This document shows, piece by piece, positions 16,302-24,952 of a DNA stretch of 64,000 nucleotides. The notes under the pieces were generated by a model. It was not told the origin of the DNA and did not search any database. It saw only the letters and a list, made by a program, of their open reading frames with translations. Origin of the DNA: Oceanotoga teriensis. GTDB taxonomy: Bacteria; Thermotogota; Thermotogae; Petrotogales; Petrotogaceae. The stretch's first letter is position 1. Each line of letters begins with the position of its first letter. The stretch lies in the NCBI RefSeq assembly GCF_003148465.1, contig NZ_QGGI01000004.1, positions 1-64,000 on the forward strand. Direction: 5' to 3'. A program made the translations under genes and the position numbers.

Positions 16302-17184
16302 ATATTTTAAAATTTAGATAATCTTCTTTAAATATAGTTCTTCTACTATGACAATAAGGTGCTTTACCCGTTTTTTCATAATATTTTTGATGATAATCTT
16401 CTGCGCTATAAAAATTTTTAACTTTTTCTATTTGTGTAGACACTTCTAAATTTCTATCTTTTAGTTCCTTAACTATTTTTTCAGCGGTCTTTTTTTGTTC
16501 TTCATTTACAAAAAATATAAAACTTTTATATTGATCACCAATATCAGGTCCTTGACCATCTTTTTGTGAAAAGTCATGTATTTCGAAAAAATATTTTAAA
16601 AGTTTTTCATAGCTTATTATATTTGGATTATAAACTATTTGAACAGTTTCAACATGGCCTGTTTTATTAGAACATACCTGTTCATAAGAAGGATTTTTTA
16701 AAAAACCACCACTATAACCAGAGATGGCATCTATTACTCCAGATAATTTTGAAAACATATATTCTACACCCCAAAAACAACCAGCTGCAAAGTATGCTGT
16801 CATTTTTTCTAAAGAAGATGTTTGAGGTATAAAGTCCATAGAAATAGAGTTTACACAATGGCGTATATTTTTTTCTGTAAAATTTTCTCCTTCAAAAACA
16901 TGTCCTAAATGTCCTCCACAGTGTGAACATAATATTTCTGTTCTGATTCCATCAGCATCGGTATTTTTTCTTATAGAGCCGGGAATTTCATCATCAAAAC
17001 TTGGCCAGCCACAATTAGATTTGAATTTTGAATTAGATCTGTATAAAGGAATACCACATTGTTTACATATATAAGTTCCTTCTTCAAAAAAATCGTCATA
17101 TTTTCCAGTATAAGGTCTTTCTGTATGTTTATTTATTATTACTTTGAACTCTTCTGGAGTTAATTTTTTATATTTATCACACAT
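16300..17184 (-). CDS. msrBA: Bifunctional methionine sulfoxide reductase, MsrB-MsrA fusion
   Basis: 294 residues. The N-terminal MsrB domain (1-125) carries zinc cysteines Cys40/Cys43 and Cys86/Cys89 and catalytic Cys110 in RHCVNS. The C-terminal MsrA domain (about 128-290) carries GCFWGVE with catalytic Cys136. It repairs both R- and S-methionine sulfoxide. The B-then-A order is the reverse of the MsrA-MsrB order in many pathogens. The ATG at 17184 follows GGGGGG. The enzyme is cytosolic, with no signal peptide. Confidence 0.93.
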   Translation of the reverse strand: MCDKYKKLTPEEFKVIINKHTERPYTGKYDDFFEEGTYICKQCGIPLYRSNSKFKSNCGWPSFDDEIPGSIRKNTDADGIRTEILCSHCGGHLGHVFEGENFTEKNIRHCVNSISMDFIPQTSSLEKMTAYFAAGCFWGVEYMFSKLSGVIDAISGYSGGFLKNPSYEQVCSNKTGHVETVQIVYNPNIISYEKLLKYFFEIHDFSQKDGQGPDIGDQYKSFIFFVNEEQKKTAEKIVKELKDRNLEVSTQIEKVKNFYSAEDYHQKYYEKTGKAPYCHSRRTIFKEDYLNFKI

Positions 17185-17236
17185 TTTATTCCCCCCTTTT
17201 CTTATCCCATTAATTATATCAAAAAAAAATAAATAC

Positions 17237-17282
17237 AAATAATGAAAAAAATTTCATATATAAGAAATTTTTTTCATTATTT
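17237..17282. repeat. 19-bp perfect inverted repeat in a divergent intergenic region
   Basis: Arms AAATAATGAAAAAAATTTC (17237-17255) and its exact complement (17264-17282), 8-nt loop. It lies between the divergent msrBA and the gene at 17381. It could be a regulator-binding palindrome or a transcribed hairpin; it lacks a GC-rich stem. Confidence 0.6.
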
Positions 17283-17380
17283 GACTATATATAAACTTAT
17301 TTAGCTATAAAAAAGTTTTAAAGTATCAAAAAAAAAGAGTAAAATTAATTTGTTGTATTTACTGAATTGGGGGGATTAAA

Positions 17381-17812
17381 ATGGAGCTTTTAAAAGAAAT
17401 CAATGATTGCATTTTGGGTTATCAAAAAGATGTTCATAATCCAGACATATCTGTAATTGATATTATAAAAAAATATTTTTACATAGAAATAAATGATTAT
17501 GAACTCAAAGATTTTATAAAATGGTTTTCTTCAGATAGGTTTAGAGGAAATCCAAAAATAAAAAATGTTAATATATCAAATATAAAAATAAAAGAAAAAG
17601 GTTTATTCAGCCCAAACTTTATAGATTTGGAAGCAGAAGCTTATTTAAGTTATGAGTTGTTTAAAGAAAGTTGTGGCTGGATTAAAGTTAAAGGAAAAAC
17701 GAATATTATAAAAATTAAAAATAAATGGTATTATTCGAGTATATATAAAAATAAATGTGAAAGTATTTCTTATCCTGTAAATTATGGTTTTTTTGGGAGA
17801 GAATTTGATTAA
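17381..17812 (+). CDS. Hypothetical protein
   Basis: A 143-residue soluble protein with no recognised family. An N-terminal helical part is followed by strands (NVNISNIKIKEKG, FIDLEAEAYLSYELF, GWIKVKGKTNIIKIKNKWYYSS) whose order resembles an NTF2/SnoaL-like cone, a weak inference. It starts with ATG behind GGGGGG and ends in its own terminator at 17814-17841. Confidence 0.5.
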   Translation: MELLKEINDCILGYQKDVHNPDISVIDIIKKYFYIEINDYELKDFIKWFSSDRFRGNPKIKNVNISNIKIKEKGLFSPNFIDLEAEAYLSYELFKESCGWIKVKGKTNIIKIKNKWYYSSIYKNKCESISYPVNYGFFGREFD

Positions 17813-17813
17813 T

Positions 17814-17841
17814 AAAAAGCAATCTTTAAAGATTGCTTTTT
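17814..17841 (+). terminator. Terminator
   Basis: A 28-nt perfect palindrome (AAAAAGCAATCTTT and complement) followed by a T-rich tract, just after the stop at 17812. Confidence 0.85.
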
Positions 17842-17896
17842 ATTTTATTAATTTTTTTGTATAATTTAGTATAAGTTATTTTTTGGAGGAGTTTGA

Positions 17897-20575
17897 ATGA
17901 ATGAAAAAATAATACCTGATTTGAAAAAATTTAATACTTCTATATTAAAGCAAAGAAATATCAGATTTAAAAATCTTCTTTATTTAGGAATTTTTTCAAG
18001 TTTTATACAAATAATTATTTACTTTTTATATGAAAGTACTATCAAAATTTTGTATGCAAATTTGATATTCTTATTTTTAAATTTATTTTTGATATTATTC
18101 ATAAAAAATAAAAAAAATTTTAAAATAATAAATTGGTATACATTATGCTATTTTATATGGGCAGTTTTTCCAATAATGAATTTAAATCATAATTTTTATC
18201 TTGCAAATTATATTATAAGTGTATTATATATATCTTCTTATATGCTGCTAAGTGGATCTTTGATAATATCTTCAAATATCTTAAATTTCCTTTTGTTTTT
18301 ATTTTTTAATAATTATAATATAAATTTTAATCGGGAAAGAAATGAAATATTGATAATCATCTTTATAGTCGGAATTATTTCTTTTATTTTAAACAGTCTT
18401 TTTAAAAATTATTTTAAAGATTTTTTTATAAATAATTATAAATTAAAAGAGAATAAAGAAAAACTCGAAAATTATAGAAATACTCTTGAAAATGTCGTAA
18501 AAAATAAAACTAAAGAAATTGAGTCAACTAATAAAACTCTTAATGAATACTCAGAAAAAATTTCCAATACAAATCTTGAACTTGAAAAATCATATATAGA
18601 ATTATATAAGATGAATAAACAGCTTGAAAGTATAAATAAAATAACTTCTAAACTTGGAGATATGAATATTTTAAATGATGAATCTCTATATTTAAAAGAA
18701 ATAATAAAAGCTATGATAGGAGTTTTTCCAGAAATAGAGTCTGCAATAGCTATAAAAATTAATGATGAAGAAATCAATTTTATTGAAAGTGGAAATTTTA
18801 ATATTGACAAGATAAAAAATAAAAAAATGAAAATAAAAAATAAAATGTTTATAAAAATACTTGAAGATATAGCTATTTTTGGATATTTTTATAGAATTAT
18901 AATAGAGGATATTTTTGATAAAAATGATAAAAAAGATGTATATAAATTATTCGAAAATATTGAAAAAACTATGGTATTAAAATTTCATATAAATGAAGAA
19001 AATATAACTTTGATAGTATTAAATATAAAAAACAACATTCCAGATATATTTAATGAAGAATATATGAAAGTATTAAAATCTTTTTATAATATAATAAAAA
19101 TGTTTTATTATATTATAGATAATAATGAAATGCGAAAAAAATATGAAGAAAATCTTAGAAAATCAAAATTAAAAGCTGAACTTGCCAATCAAACAAAATC
19201 TTTATTTGTTGCGAATATGAATCATGAGATAAGAACACCAGTAAATACAATATTTATAGTCAATGATCTTTTAAGAAAGATGAATATTAATGATGAAATA
19301 GAAAGACTTGTCAATATGTCTAGAAATGCATCTAAAAATCTTTTAAATATAATAGATAAAATGCTTGATTTTTCAAAAATAGAACAAGGTACTATAAAGC
19401 TTATAGAAAAGCCATTTTTATTAAAAGAAATAATAGAAAATATAATAAAAGAATATAAAATAAAACAAAATAGATATGTAAAATTTATTCCAGATGTTAA
19501 AATTGAAGATTTTGATATAAAGGTTATAGGTGATTACACAAAATTAAGCCAAATCATTCAAAATATTTTAAATAATGCTTTTAAATTTACAGAAGAAGGA
19601 TTTGTAAAGTTGAGTATAAAACTCGATAGATTTAATACATTGAAGAACTTTCAAAGAATAATTTTTATAATCGAAGATACTGGAATTGGTATAGATGAAA
19701 ATGAACAAAGTAAAGTTTTTGAACCTTTTTATCAAGGTAAAAGAAAATCACATAATGAAAGCGGTGGAACAGGTTTAGGATTAGCCATTTCAAAAGAAAT
19801 AATAAATCTTATGGGAGGAGAAATTATATATATTTCAAAAGAAGATAGGGGAAGTATATTTAAATTTTCTGTATTATTAAAAAATAATGTGAATGAAGAA
19901 ATACTTAAAAGTCCAAAAAATAAGGAAAATGTAGAAGGAATTAAAGTTTTATTAGCTGAAGATAATTCTGTGAACAGAGAGATTCAAAAAATGCAACTTG
20001 AAAGTCTTGGATTTAAGGTAGATACAGTTAAAAATGGGGTAGAAGTTTTAGATAGAATAAAAAAACATAATTTTGATATAATATTAATGGATATTTCTAT
20101 GCCTGAATTAGATGGATATGAGACTACTGTTAAAATAAGAGAAATCGAAAAAGGTACAGATAAACATCTACCAATAATAGCATTAACAGCTTTTTCTAAT
20201 AGCAATAATTTTAAAAAGTGTATAGAAATGGGAATGGATGATTATATACCTAAACCTTTAAATGAAGAAGATTTAATAGAAAAAGTTGGAATAAATGTCA
20301 AGAAAAAGAAAAGAGATATTAATAATCAGAAAATAAAAAAAATGTTTATAAAAGATCTTGAAGAAAAAATTGAAATTTTAAAAACTTTAGATCCAAAAAA
20401 AGATTATTTAAAAATTGCAGATATTGCACATCAAATAAAAAATCCTTTTAAATATTTAAAATTTAATCAAGCAAGTGATACATGTAAAAAACTTGAAGAT
20501 CTTGCAAGAAACAAAGAACTTAATGATTTAAGTCCTTTTTTAAAAAAGATAGAAGATTATAAAGAGAAATTATGA
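17897..20575 (+). CDS. Tripartite hybrid sensor histidine kinase (HisKA-HATPase-REC-HPt)
   Basis: 892 residues: about six N-terminal membrane helices (20-175), a coiled coil (185-255), a poorly conserved linker domain, HisKA with phospho-acceptor His443 in MNHEIRTP, HATPase with DTGIGID and GGTGLGLAIS, a receiver with phospho-acceptor Asp732 in ILMDISMPELDG, and a C-terminal HPt-like helix with AHQIKNPF (His845). A BarA/ArcB-type phosphorelay. GGAGGAG ribosome-binding site. First gene of a three-gene signalling operon. Confidence 0.9.
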   Translation: MNEKIIPDLKKFNTSILKQRNIRFKNLLYLGIFSSFIQIIIYFLYESTIKILYANLIFLFLNLFLILFIKNKKNFKIINWYTLCYFIWAVFPIMNLNHNFYLANYIISVLYISSYMLLSGSLIISSNILNFLLFLFFNNYNINFNRERNEILIIIFIVGIISFILNSLFKNYFKDFFINNYKLKENKEKLENYRNTLENVVKNKTKEIESTNKTLNEYSEKISNTNLELEKSYIELYKMNKQLESINKITSKLGDMNILNDESLYLKEIIKAMIGVFPEIESAIAIKINDEEINFIESGNFNIDKIKNKKMKIKNKMFIKILEDIAIFGYFYRIIIEDIFDKNDKKDVYKLFENIEKTMVLKFHINEENITLIVLNIKNNIPDIFNEEYMKVLKSFYNIIKMFYYIIDNNEMRKKYEENLRKSKLKAELANQTKSLFVANMNHEIRTPVNTIFIVNDLLRKMNINDEIERLVNMSRNASKNLLNIIDKMLDFSKIEQGTIKLIEKPFLLKEIIENIIKEYKIKQNRYVKFIPDVKIEDFDIKVIGDYTKLSQIIQNILNNAFKFTEEGFVKLSIKLDRFNTLKNFQRIIFIIEDTGIGIDENEQSKVFEPFYQGKRKSHNESGGTGLGLAISKEIINLMGGEIIYISKEDRGSIFKFSVLLKNNVNEEILKSPKNKENVEGIKVLLAEDNSVNREIQKMQLESLGFKVDTVKNGVEVLDRIKKHNFDIILMDISMPELDGYETTVKIREIEKGTDKHLPIIALTAFSNSNNFKKCIEMGMDDYIPKPLNEEDLIEKVGINVKKKKRDINNQKIKKMFIKDLEEKIEILKTLDPKKDYLKIADIAHQIKNPFKYLKFNQASDTCKKLEDLARNKELNDLSPFLKKIEDYKEKL

Positions 20576-20592
20576 TTTGAGGGGGAATAAAA

Positions 20593-22269
20593 TTGAGTAA
20601 TGAATTGGAAAAACTTTTTTTTGAACTTTCTTCTGAATTAGTGCCCAATGTTATAAAAGGAATGATAGCCTTAAAAAATGAAGATGAATATGTTGAAATA
20701 AAAAGCTATGATGGTATAAAAAATTCTATAAATTATGAATTATCTGGAATTTCTTTTGAAATAAGTACTTTAGAAAAAAACTTTGAAGAATATGATGATT
20801 TTTATATAAAAGAAATAGATGTTGAAAAGTTTAAATATCAATATTGGTGGGCGTTTCATGACATAAAAGCTGAAAAAGTTTATATATACATAAAAAAAAT
20901 ATATAAACCTCTTATAAATGAAAGAGAAGAAATGGCTATAATGGTTTATTTGTTTTTTGAAGATATATCAGATATTATGAATCAAAGTATAGAGAGAGTT
21001 TTCATAGAACTTACAGACTATATATATCAATATCATAAAACATTCACAAAAAAAGATTTGATAGAAAAATTTCTAAATAATTTTATAAGACTTACAAAAA
21101 TTTCAGATTCTGATATATATAATCATTCATTGAGGGTTGCAGATATTGCCACCATAATTTCTAAAGCTATGCCATTAAACCAAGAACAAACAAATTTAAT
21201 AAGAAATGCTGCCATAATTCATGATATTGGAAAATTATGGCAAAAAACAGGAATGCTTGAAAATAATATAGAAAAAACGGAAAATGAAACCAATAAAATG
21301 TATCTTGAGAAATTAGAAGAAATATTTTTAGGAAATAATTTTATGAATAATATAGTGAAAATTGCAAAATTAATATATGAAAGAGAAAATGGAACCGGAC
21401 CATATGGACTAAGAGGACCTGAAATACCTATAGAGGCTAAAATTCTTTCTGTTTCTAATGCATTTGATTCTACAATGTCAAAGATTGATAAACCAAACCC
21501 TTTACAGTATTCTTTAAGCAATTTAAAATATATGGTAGAAAGTAATTTATTATCAGAAAGAGTTGTTGAAGTTGCGACTAAAATATTACCTACATTTTAT
21601 GGTGGAATAAGAAATCTTGATATATTTTCTTCAATGGGTTATGGAAGAGAAGTATATATTCAAGATAAGTATGAAAAAGAAAAACTTCATAAAGCTCTTA
21701 TAAATAGTTCTATGGGTAATATATTAAATATTAAATTTGTTGAAAAAGATTTAGATTTAAAGACTGGAACTGAGATTGAATTCGTTTTAGACATTGGTGG
21801 AATAGTAGAGGATTATAATGCAAAAATAATATCTAAATCTAAAGAAAATTATACAATTTTGATAGAAAGTAAATCTTCAAAAAATTCAAAGCTTGTTAGA
21901 ATAGTTTGGTATAAAAATGTAAATATATTTAAAATAGATTCAAAGGTTGATCTAAAAAATCTAAAAATAAATCCAGAAAAATCATATACAGGTGTTATGA
22001 GGGTAATCGGAGGAAGCTCTTTGAATTTTTCTTCTGAAAATGAATTTAGGGCTGGACAAATTTTACTTTTGAACTTTGAGTATAAAGGTGAAAATGTAAA
22101 TATTATAGGAATAATAAAAAGTATAACCTATGAAAAAAGTTTTAATAATTATTTTCTAGAATATTTAGATATGGGTGAAAAACATACAAGTGCCATATAT
22201 AGGGCAATATTTAAAAGACAAATAGATTTAAGAATGAAAAATAACAGTATTGGAGGGGAAGAAATATGA
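20593..22269 (+). CDS. HD-GYP-like protein with C-terminal PilZ-like domain
   Basis: 558 residues. An N-terminal region of unclear type (1-170) precedes an HD domain with NHSLRVADIA and His210-Asp211 in IHDIGKLW. Where HD-GYP phosphodiesterases have GYP, this protein reads GPYGLRGPEIPIEAKILSV. The C-terminal part (about 370-550) has the PilZ/YcgR-like ending YRAIFKRQIDLR, but the c-di-GMP signature (RxxxR, DxSxxG) is degenerate (RVIGGSSLNF). Probably c-di-GMP-related; catalysis and binding are uncertain. TTG start behind GAGGGGG; overlaps the next gene by 4 nt. Confidence 0.65.
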   Translation: MSNELEKLFFELSSELVPNVIKGMIALKNEDEYVEIKSYDGIKNSINYELSGISFEISTLEKNFEEYDDFYIKEIDVEKFKYQYWWAFHDIKAEKVYIYIKKIYKPLINEREEMAIMVYLFFEDISDIMNQSIERVFIELTDYIYQYHKTFTKKDLIEKFLNNFIRLTKISDSDIYNHSLRVADIATIISKAMPLNQEQTNLIRNAAIIHDIGKLWQKTGMLENNIEKTENETNKMYLEKLEEIFLGNNFMNNIVKIAKLIYERENGTGPYGLRGPEIPIEAKILSVSNAFDSTMSKIDKPNPLQYSLSNLKYMVESNLLSERVVEVATKILPTFYGGIRNLDIFSSMGYGREVYIQDKYEKEKLHKALINSSMGNILNIKFVEKDLDLKTGTEIEFVLDIGGIVEDYNAKIISKSKENYTILIESKSSKNSKLVRIVWYKNVNIFKIDSKVDLKNLKINPEKSYTGVMRVIGGSSLNFSSENEFRAGQILLLNFEYKGENVNIIGIIKSITYEKSFNNYFLEYLDMGEKHTSAIYRAIFKRQIDLRMKNNSIGGEEI

Positions 22270-22652
22270 AAATAAAACCTTTAATTGTAGTAGAAGATTA
22301 TGATATTGATTATGAAATAATAAAAGAAACGATAGAAGAATCTGGAATAAATAATCCTCTAATAAGATTTAAAAATGGTTTAGAAATAATGAATTATTTA
22401 AAAGATGAAAATTTTGAAAAACCTGTAGCAATATTATTAGACCTATATATGCCAGAAATGGATGGATTTGAATTTTTAAAAAGTGCAAAAGAAGAAAAAC
22501 TTTTAAAAAATATAAAAATTATAGTTCTTACAGCTAAAAATACTGATAAAACAAGAATAGAAAGTTATAAACTTGGAGTTAATGGATATCTTGAAAAACC
22601 TTTTGATGTTTTTGATTTTTTACAAATAATCAGAAGTAACAATTATAACTGA
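22266..22652 (+). CDS. Single-domain response regulator (Rcp1-like)
   Basis: 128 residues, receiver domain only. Acidic pair in VVEDYDID, phospho-acceptor Asp59 in LLDLYMPEMDG, Thr in VLTAK and Lys in LEKPFD. The Rcp1-like insertion after helix 1 (SGINNPLIRFKNGLEIMNYL) is typical of receivers paired with light- or hybrid-kinases. The ATGA overlap with the HD-GYP-like gene indicates coupled expression. Likely partner of the upstream hybrid kinase. Confidence 0.88.
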   Translation: MKIKPLIVVEDYDIDYEIIKETIEESGINNPLIRFKNGLEIMNYLKDENFEKPVAILLDLYMPEMDGFEFLKSAKEEKLLKNIKIIVLTAKNTDKTRIESYKLGVNGYLEKPFDVFDFLQIIRSNNYN

Positions 22653-22689
22653 TATTTATAATAATAAAATTTTTGAAGGAGGGTTTTAT

Positions 22690-23502
22690 ATGATATACTT
22701 TGAACTTAATAATGGAATTAAAATACCATCTATTGGGTATGGAACTTATAAAGCTGAAGGAAATAAAGTTTTTCAAGGAGTTTTATGGGCTTTAGAAACA
22801 GGATATAGAAGTATAGATACTGCATCCTTCTATGGAAATGAAACTGAAATTGGAGATGCAATCATAAAGTCTGGAATATCCAGAAAAGAAATATTTTTAA
22901 CTTCTAAAGTTTGGAATACACAACAAGGATATGAAAATACCTTAAAAGCTTTTGAAGAGAGTCTTTCAAAATTACAGACTGATTATTTAGATTTATATCT
23001 TGTACATTGGCCTGTAAAAGGAAAATTTATAGATACTTGGAAAGCACTTGAAAAATTATATAAAGAAAAAAAGGTTAGAGCTATAGGTGTTTGTAATTTT
23101 ATGCAACATCATTTAGAAGAATTATTGATTAATTCTGAGATAAAACCAGTTATAAATCAAGTAGAATTTCATCCATATTTAAATCAAGAAGATCTATTGA
23201 ATTACTGTAAAGAAAATGATATTATTCTTGAAGCATGGAGACCTATAATGAAAGGACAAGTAAATGAAATACCTCAAATAATTGAAATTTCTAATAAATA
23301 CAATAAAACTCCTGTTCAGGTTGTTTTAAGATGGCAAATTCAAAAAAATATAATAACTATTCCAAAATCAACCACAAAAGAAAGAATAGAAAGTAATTTT
23401 AATATATTTGATTTTGAATTAAATCAAGAAGATATTAAAATTATAGACTCTTTAAATAAAGATGAAAGAATGGGTCCCCATCCAGATGAAATAGATTTTT
23501 AG
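22690..23502 (+). CDS. Aldo/keto reductase
   Basis: A 270-residue TIM-barrel NADPH-dependent oxidoreductase. The catalytic tetrad is complete: Asp43, Tyr48, Lys73 and His106 (SIDTASFYGNE, TSKVWN, LVHWP). Closest in look to the 2,5-diketo-gluconate reductase group (AKR5). Substrate not predictable. GGAGGG ribosome-binding site; terminator follows. Confidence 0.9.
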   Translation: MIYFELNNGIKIPSIGYGTYKAEGNKVFQGVLWALETGYRSIDTASFYGNETEIGDAIIKSGISRKEIFLTSKVWNTQQGYENTLKAFEESLSKLQTDYLDLYLVHWPVKGKFIDTWKALEKLYKEKKVRAIGVCNFMQHHLEELLINSEIKPVINQVEFHPYLNQEDLLNYCKENDIILEAWRPIMKGQVNEIPQIIEISNKYNKTPVQVVLRWQIQKNIITIPKSTTKERIESNFNIFDFELNQEDIKIIDSLNKDERMGPHPDEIDF

Positions 23503-23511
23503 AAAATATTT

Positions 23512-23542
23512 TAGGTTAATCTACATAATGTAGATTAACCTA
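23512..23542 (+). terminator. Terminator
   Basis: A 15-bp perfect stem (TAGGTTAATCTACAT and complement, 1-nt centre) followed by a T-rich tract. Confidence 0.8.
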
Positions 23543-23620
23543 ATTTTATTTTAATTTTAATAAATCCTCCAGAAACATAATATATAATAAAAATAAAATC
23601 TATTATATGAGGGGGAAAAA

Positions 23621-24295
23621 ATGAAAAAATACAAAGTAAATCCTTTAACACTTTTATATGTTAATATGCTTTTTCCTTTTGTTTTGATGTTTACTTCTTC
23701 TTTAACTGCAATCATAATATGTTTTTTAATATCTTCGGGTTTTTTATTATTTTTTAATGAAAAAAAGAGATTATTAAAATTTTCAATAATATTTTTAATA
23801 TTTCTTCTCATATTTCAATTTCAAGATTATTTAGATTCTGGAAAATTTAAAATGTTTTTTGAACTTATTAATTATATAGCTTTAAAGATAATACCAGTAC
23901 TTATGATAGCTTCAATTTTATTTTATAATATTCAAACGAGTGAATTACTTTCAGCTTTAAATAATTTGAAACTTCCAAAAAATCTTATAATTGGTATTAC
24001 CGTAGCTTTTAGATTTTTTCCGACTTTTGGTCATGAATTTAAATTTATCAAACAAACTATGAAAATGAGAAATATATCTATGAGCATTTTAAAACCATTT
24101 AAAAGTTTAGAATATTTCTTAGTTCCTATGCTTTTTAGATGCTCATTACTTGCAGATGAATTGACTTCCGCTGGATTGACAAAAGGTATAGAATGTGATG
24201 TTAAAAGAAGTTCTATATACGATGTTAAAATAAAAAAATTTGATATTTTTATAATGATTTTATCCACAATAATGACAATAGGTGTTTTAATATAA
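23621..24295 (+). CDS. ecfT: ECF transporter T component (EcfT/CbiQ family)
   Basis: A 224-residue membrane protein, about five helices. The cytoplasmic coupling segment AFRFFPTFGHEFKFIKQTMKMRN (about 129-151) and the later SAGLTKGIE correspond to EcfT coupling helices, although the usual A-R-G motifs are only partly conserved. It links ECF ATPases to an S component. It is convergent with an S component and double ATPase at 24354-26356, so the module is split across strands. Confidence 0.8.
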   Translation: MKKYKVNPLTLLYVNMLFPFVLMFTSSLTAIIICFLISSGFLLFFNEKKRLLKFSIIFLIFLLIFQFQDYLDSGKFKMFFELINYIALKIIPVLMIASILFYNIQTSELLSALNNLKLPKNLIIGITVAFRFFPTFGHEFKFIKQTMKMRNISMSILKPFKSLEYFLVPMLFRCSLLADELTSAGLTKGIECDVKRSSIYDVKIKKFDIFIMILSTIMTIGVLI

Positions 24296-24331
24296 AAAGA
24301 CGTCCAATTATTTTATAATTGGACGTCTTTT
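24295..24331. terminator. Bidirectional terminator
   Basis: A 16-bp perfect stem (24295-24310 / 24316-24331, core GACGTCCAATTA) between ecfT (+) and the S component (-). Confidence 0.85.
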
Positions 24332-24353
24332 ATTGACATTTTAAGAATTATAA

Positions 24354-24941
24354 TTATTGATTTTCAAAATGTTTTTTTAATATAGCTTTTCCTATTAAAA
24401 TACCTATAAAGGCGAGTATAAATACTAAAATAAGAGCATAAAAACCCATAATACCCTTAGCGGCATTTATCATTTCATTCATTCCCTCAGGAGTCATCCC
24501 TCTTCTTTCAAATGTTTCTTTATAAGAATCCACAAAAAACCAAACAGGTATTATACTTCCCATTGCTTGGCCAACAGATAAAATACCATAAGAAATACCT
24601 AAAGTCAATGTTTTTTTATAACCAAATTTAAAACTTATTATATCAGCTAATATTGCCGTTGTTAAAGAAGTTAAAATCCAAGGAAGATAACCTCCACCAA
24701 ATAATGACATGAGAATCATTATTATGATACTCAATATTGTAAATGTACCAAATTTAGAACATTTAGAAACTATAAAAGTTATAATAGTACCACCTATTAA
24801 AGCAAAAATTCCAGGAGATATGATATGGAAAAAGGCTCCAAGTCCAATGGCATAAAAAGACATAATAATTACAAAATATAAAGCGGTATATAAAGCACCT
24901 GTAATACCTAAAAATACATAATCCTTAGTTTTAAACTTCAC
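24354..24941 (-). CDS. ECF transporter S component, MptD/Trep_Strep family
   Basis: A 195-residue membrane protein with about six helices. ISPGIFALIGGTI, GGGYLPWILTSL and ADIISFKFGYKK fit the Trep_Strep (MptD) S-component family, whose substrates are unassigned. It lies 11 nt downstream of the double ATPase and should be co-transcribed with it. Confidence 0.75.
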   Translation of the reverse strand: MKFKTKDYVFLGITGALYTALYFVIIMSFYAIGLGAFFHIISPGIFALIGGTIITFIVSKCSKFGTFTILSIIIMILMSLFGGGYLPWILTSLTTAILADIISFKFGYKKTLTLGISYGILSVGQAMGSIIPVWFFVDSYKETFERRGMTPEGMNEMINAAKGIMGFYALILVFILAFIGILIGKAILKKHFENQ

Positions 24942-24952
24942 AATAATCCCTC

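Noticed and set aside
17897-20575. Possible frameshift in the very long hybrid kinase
   Set aside because: The frame is continuous through membrane, HisKA, HATPase, REC and HPt-like domains in the expected order.
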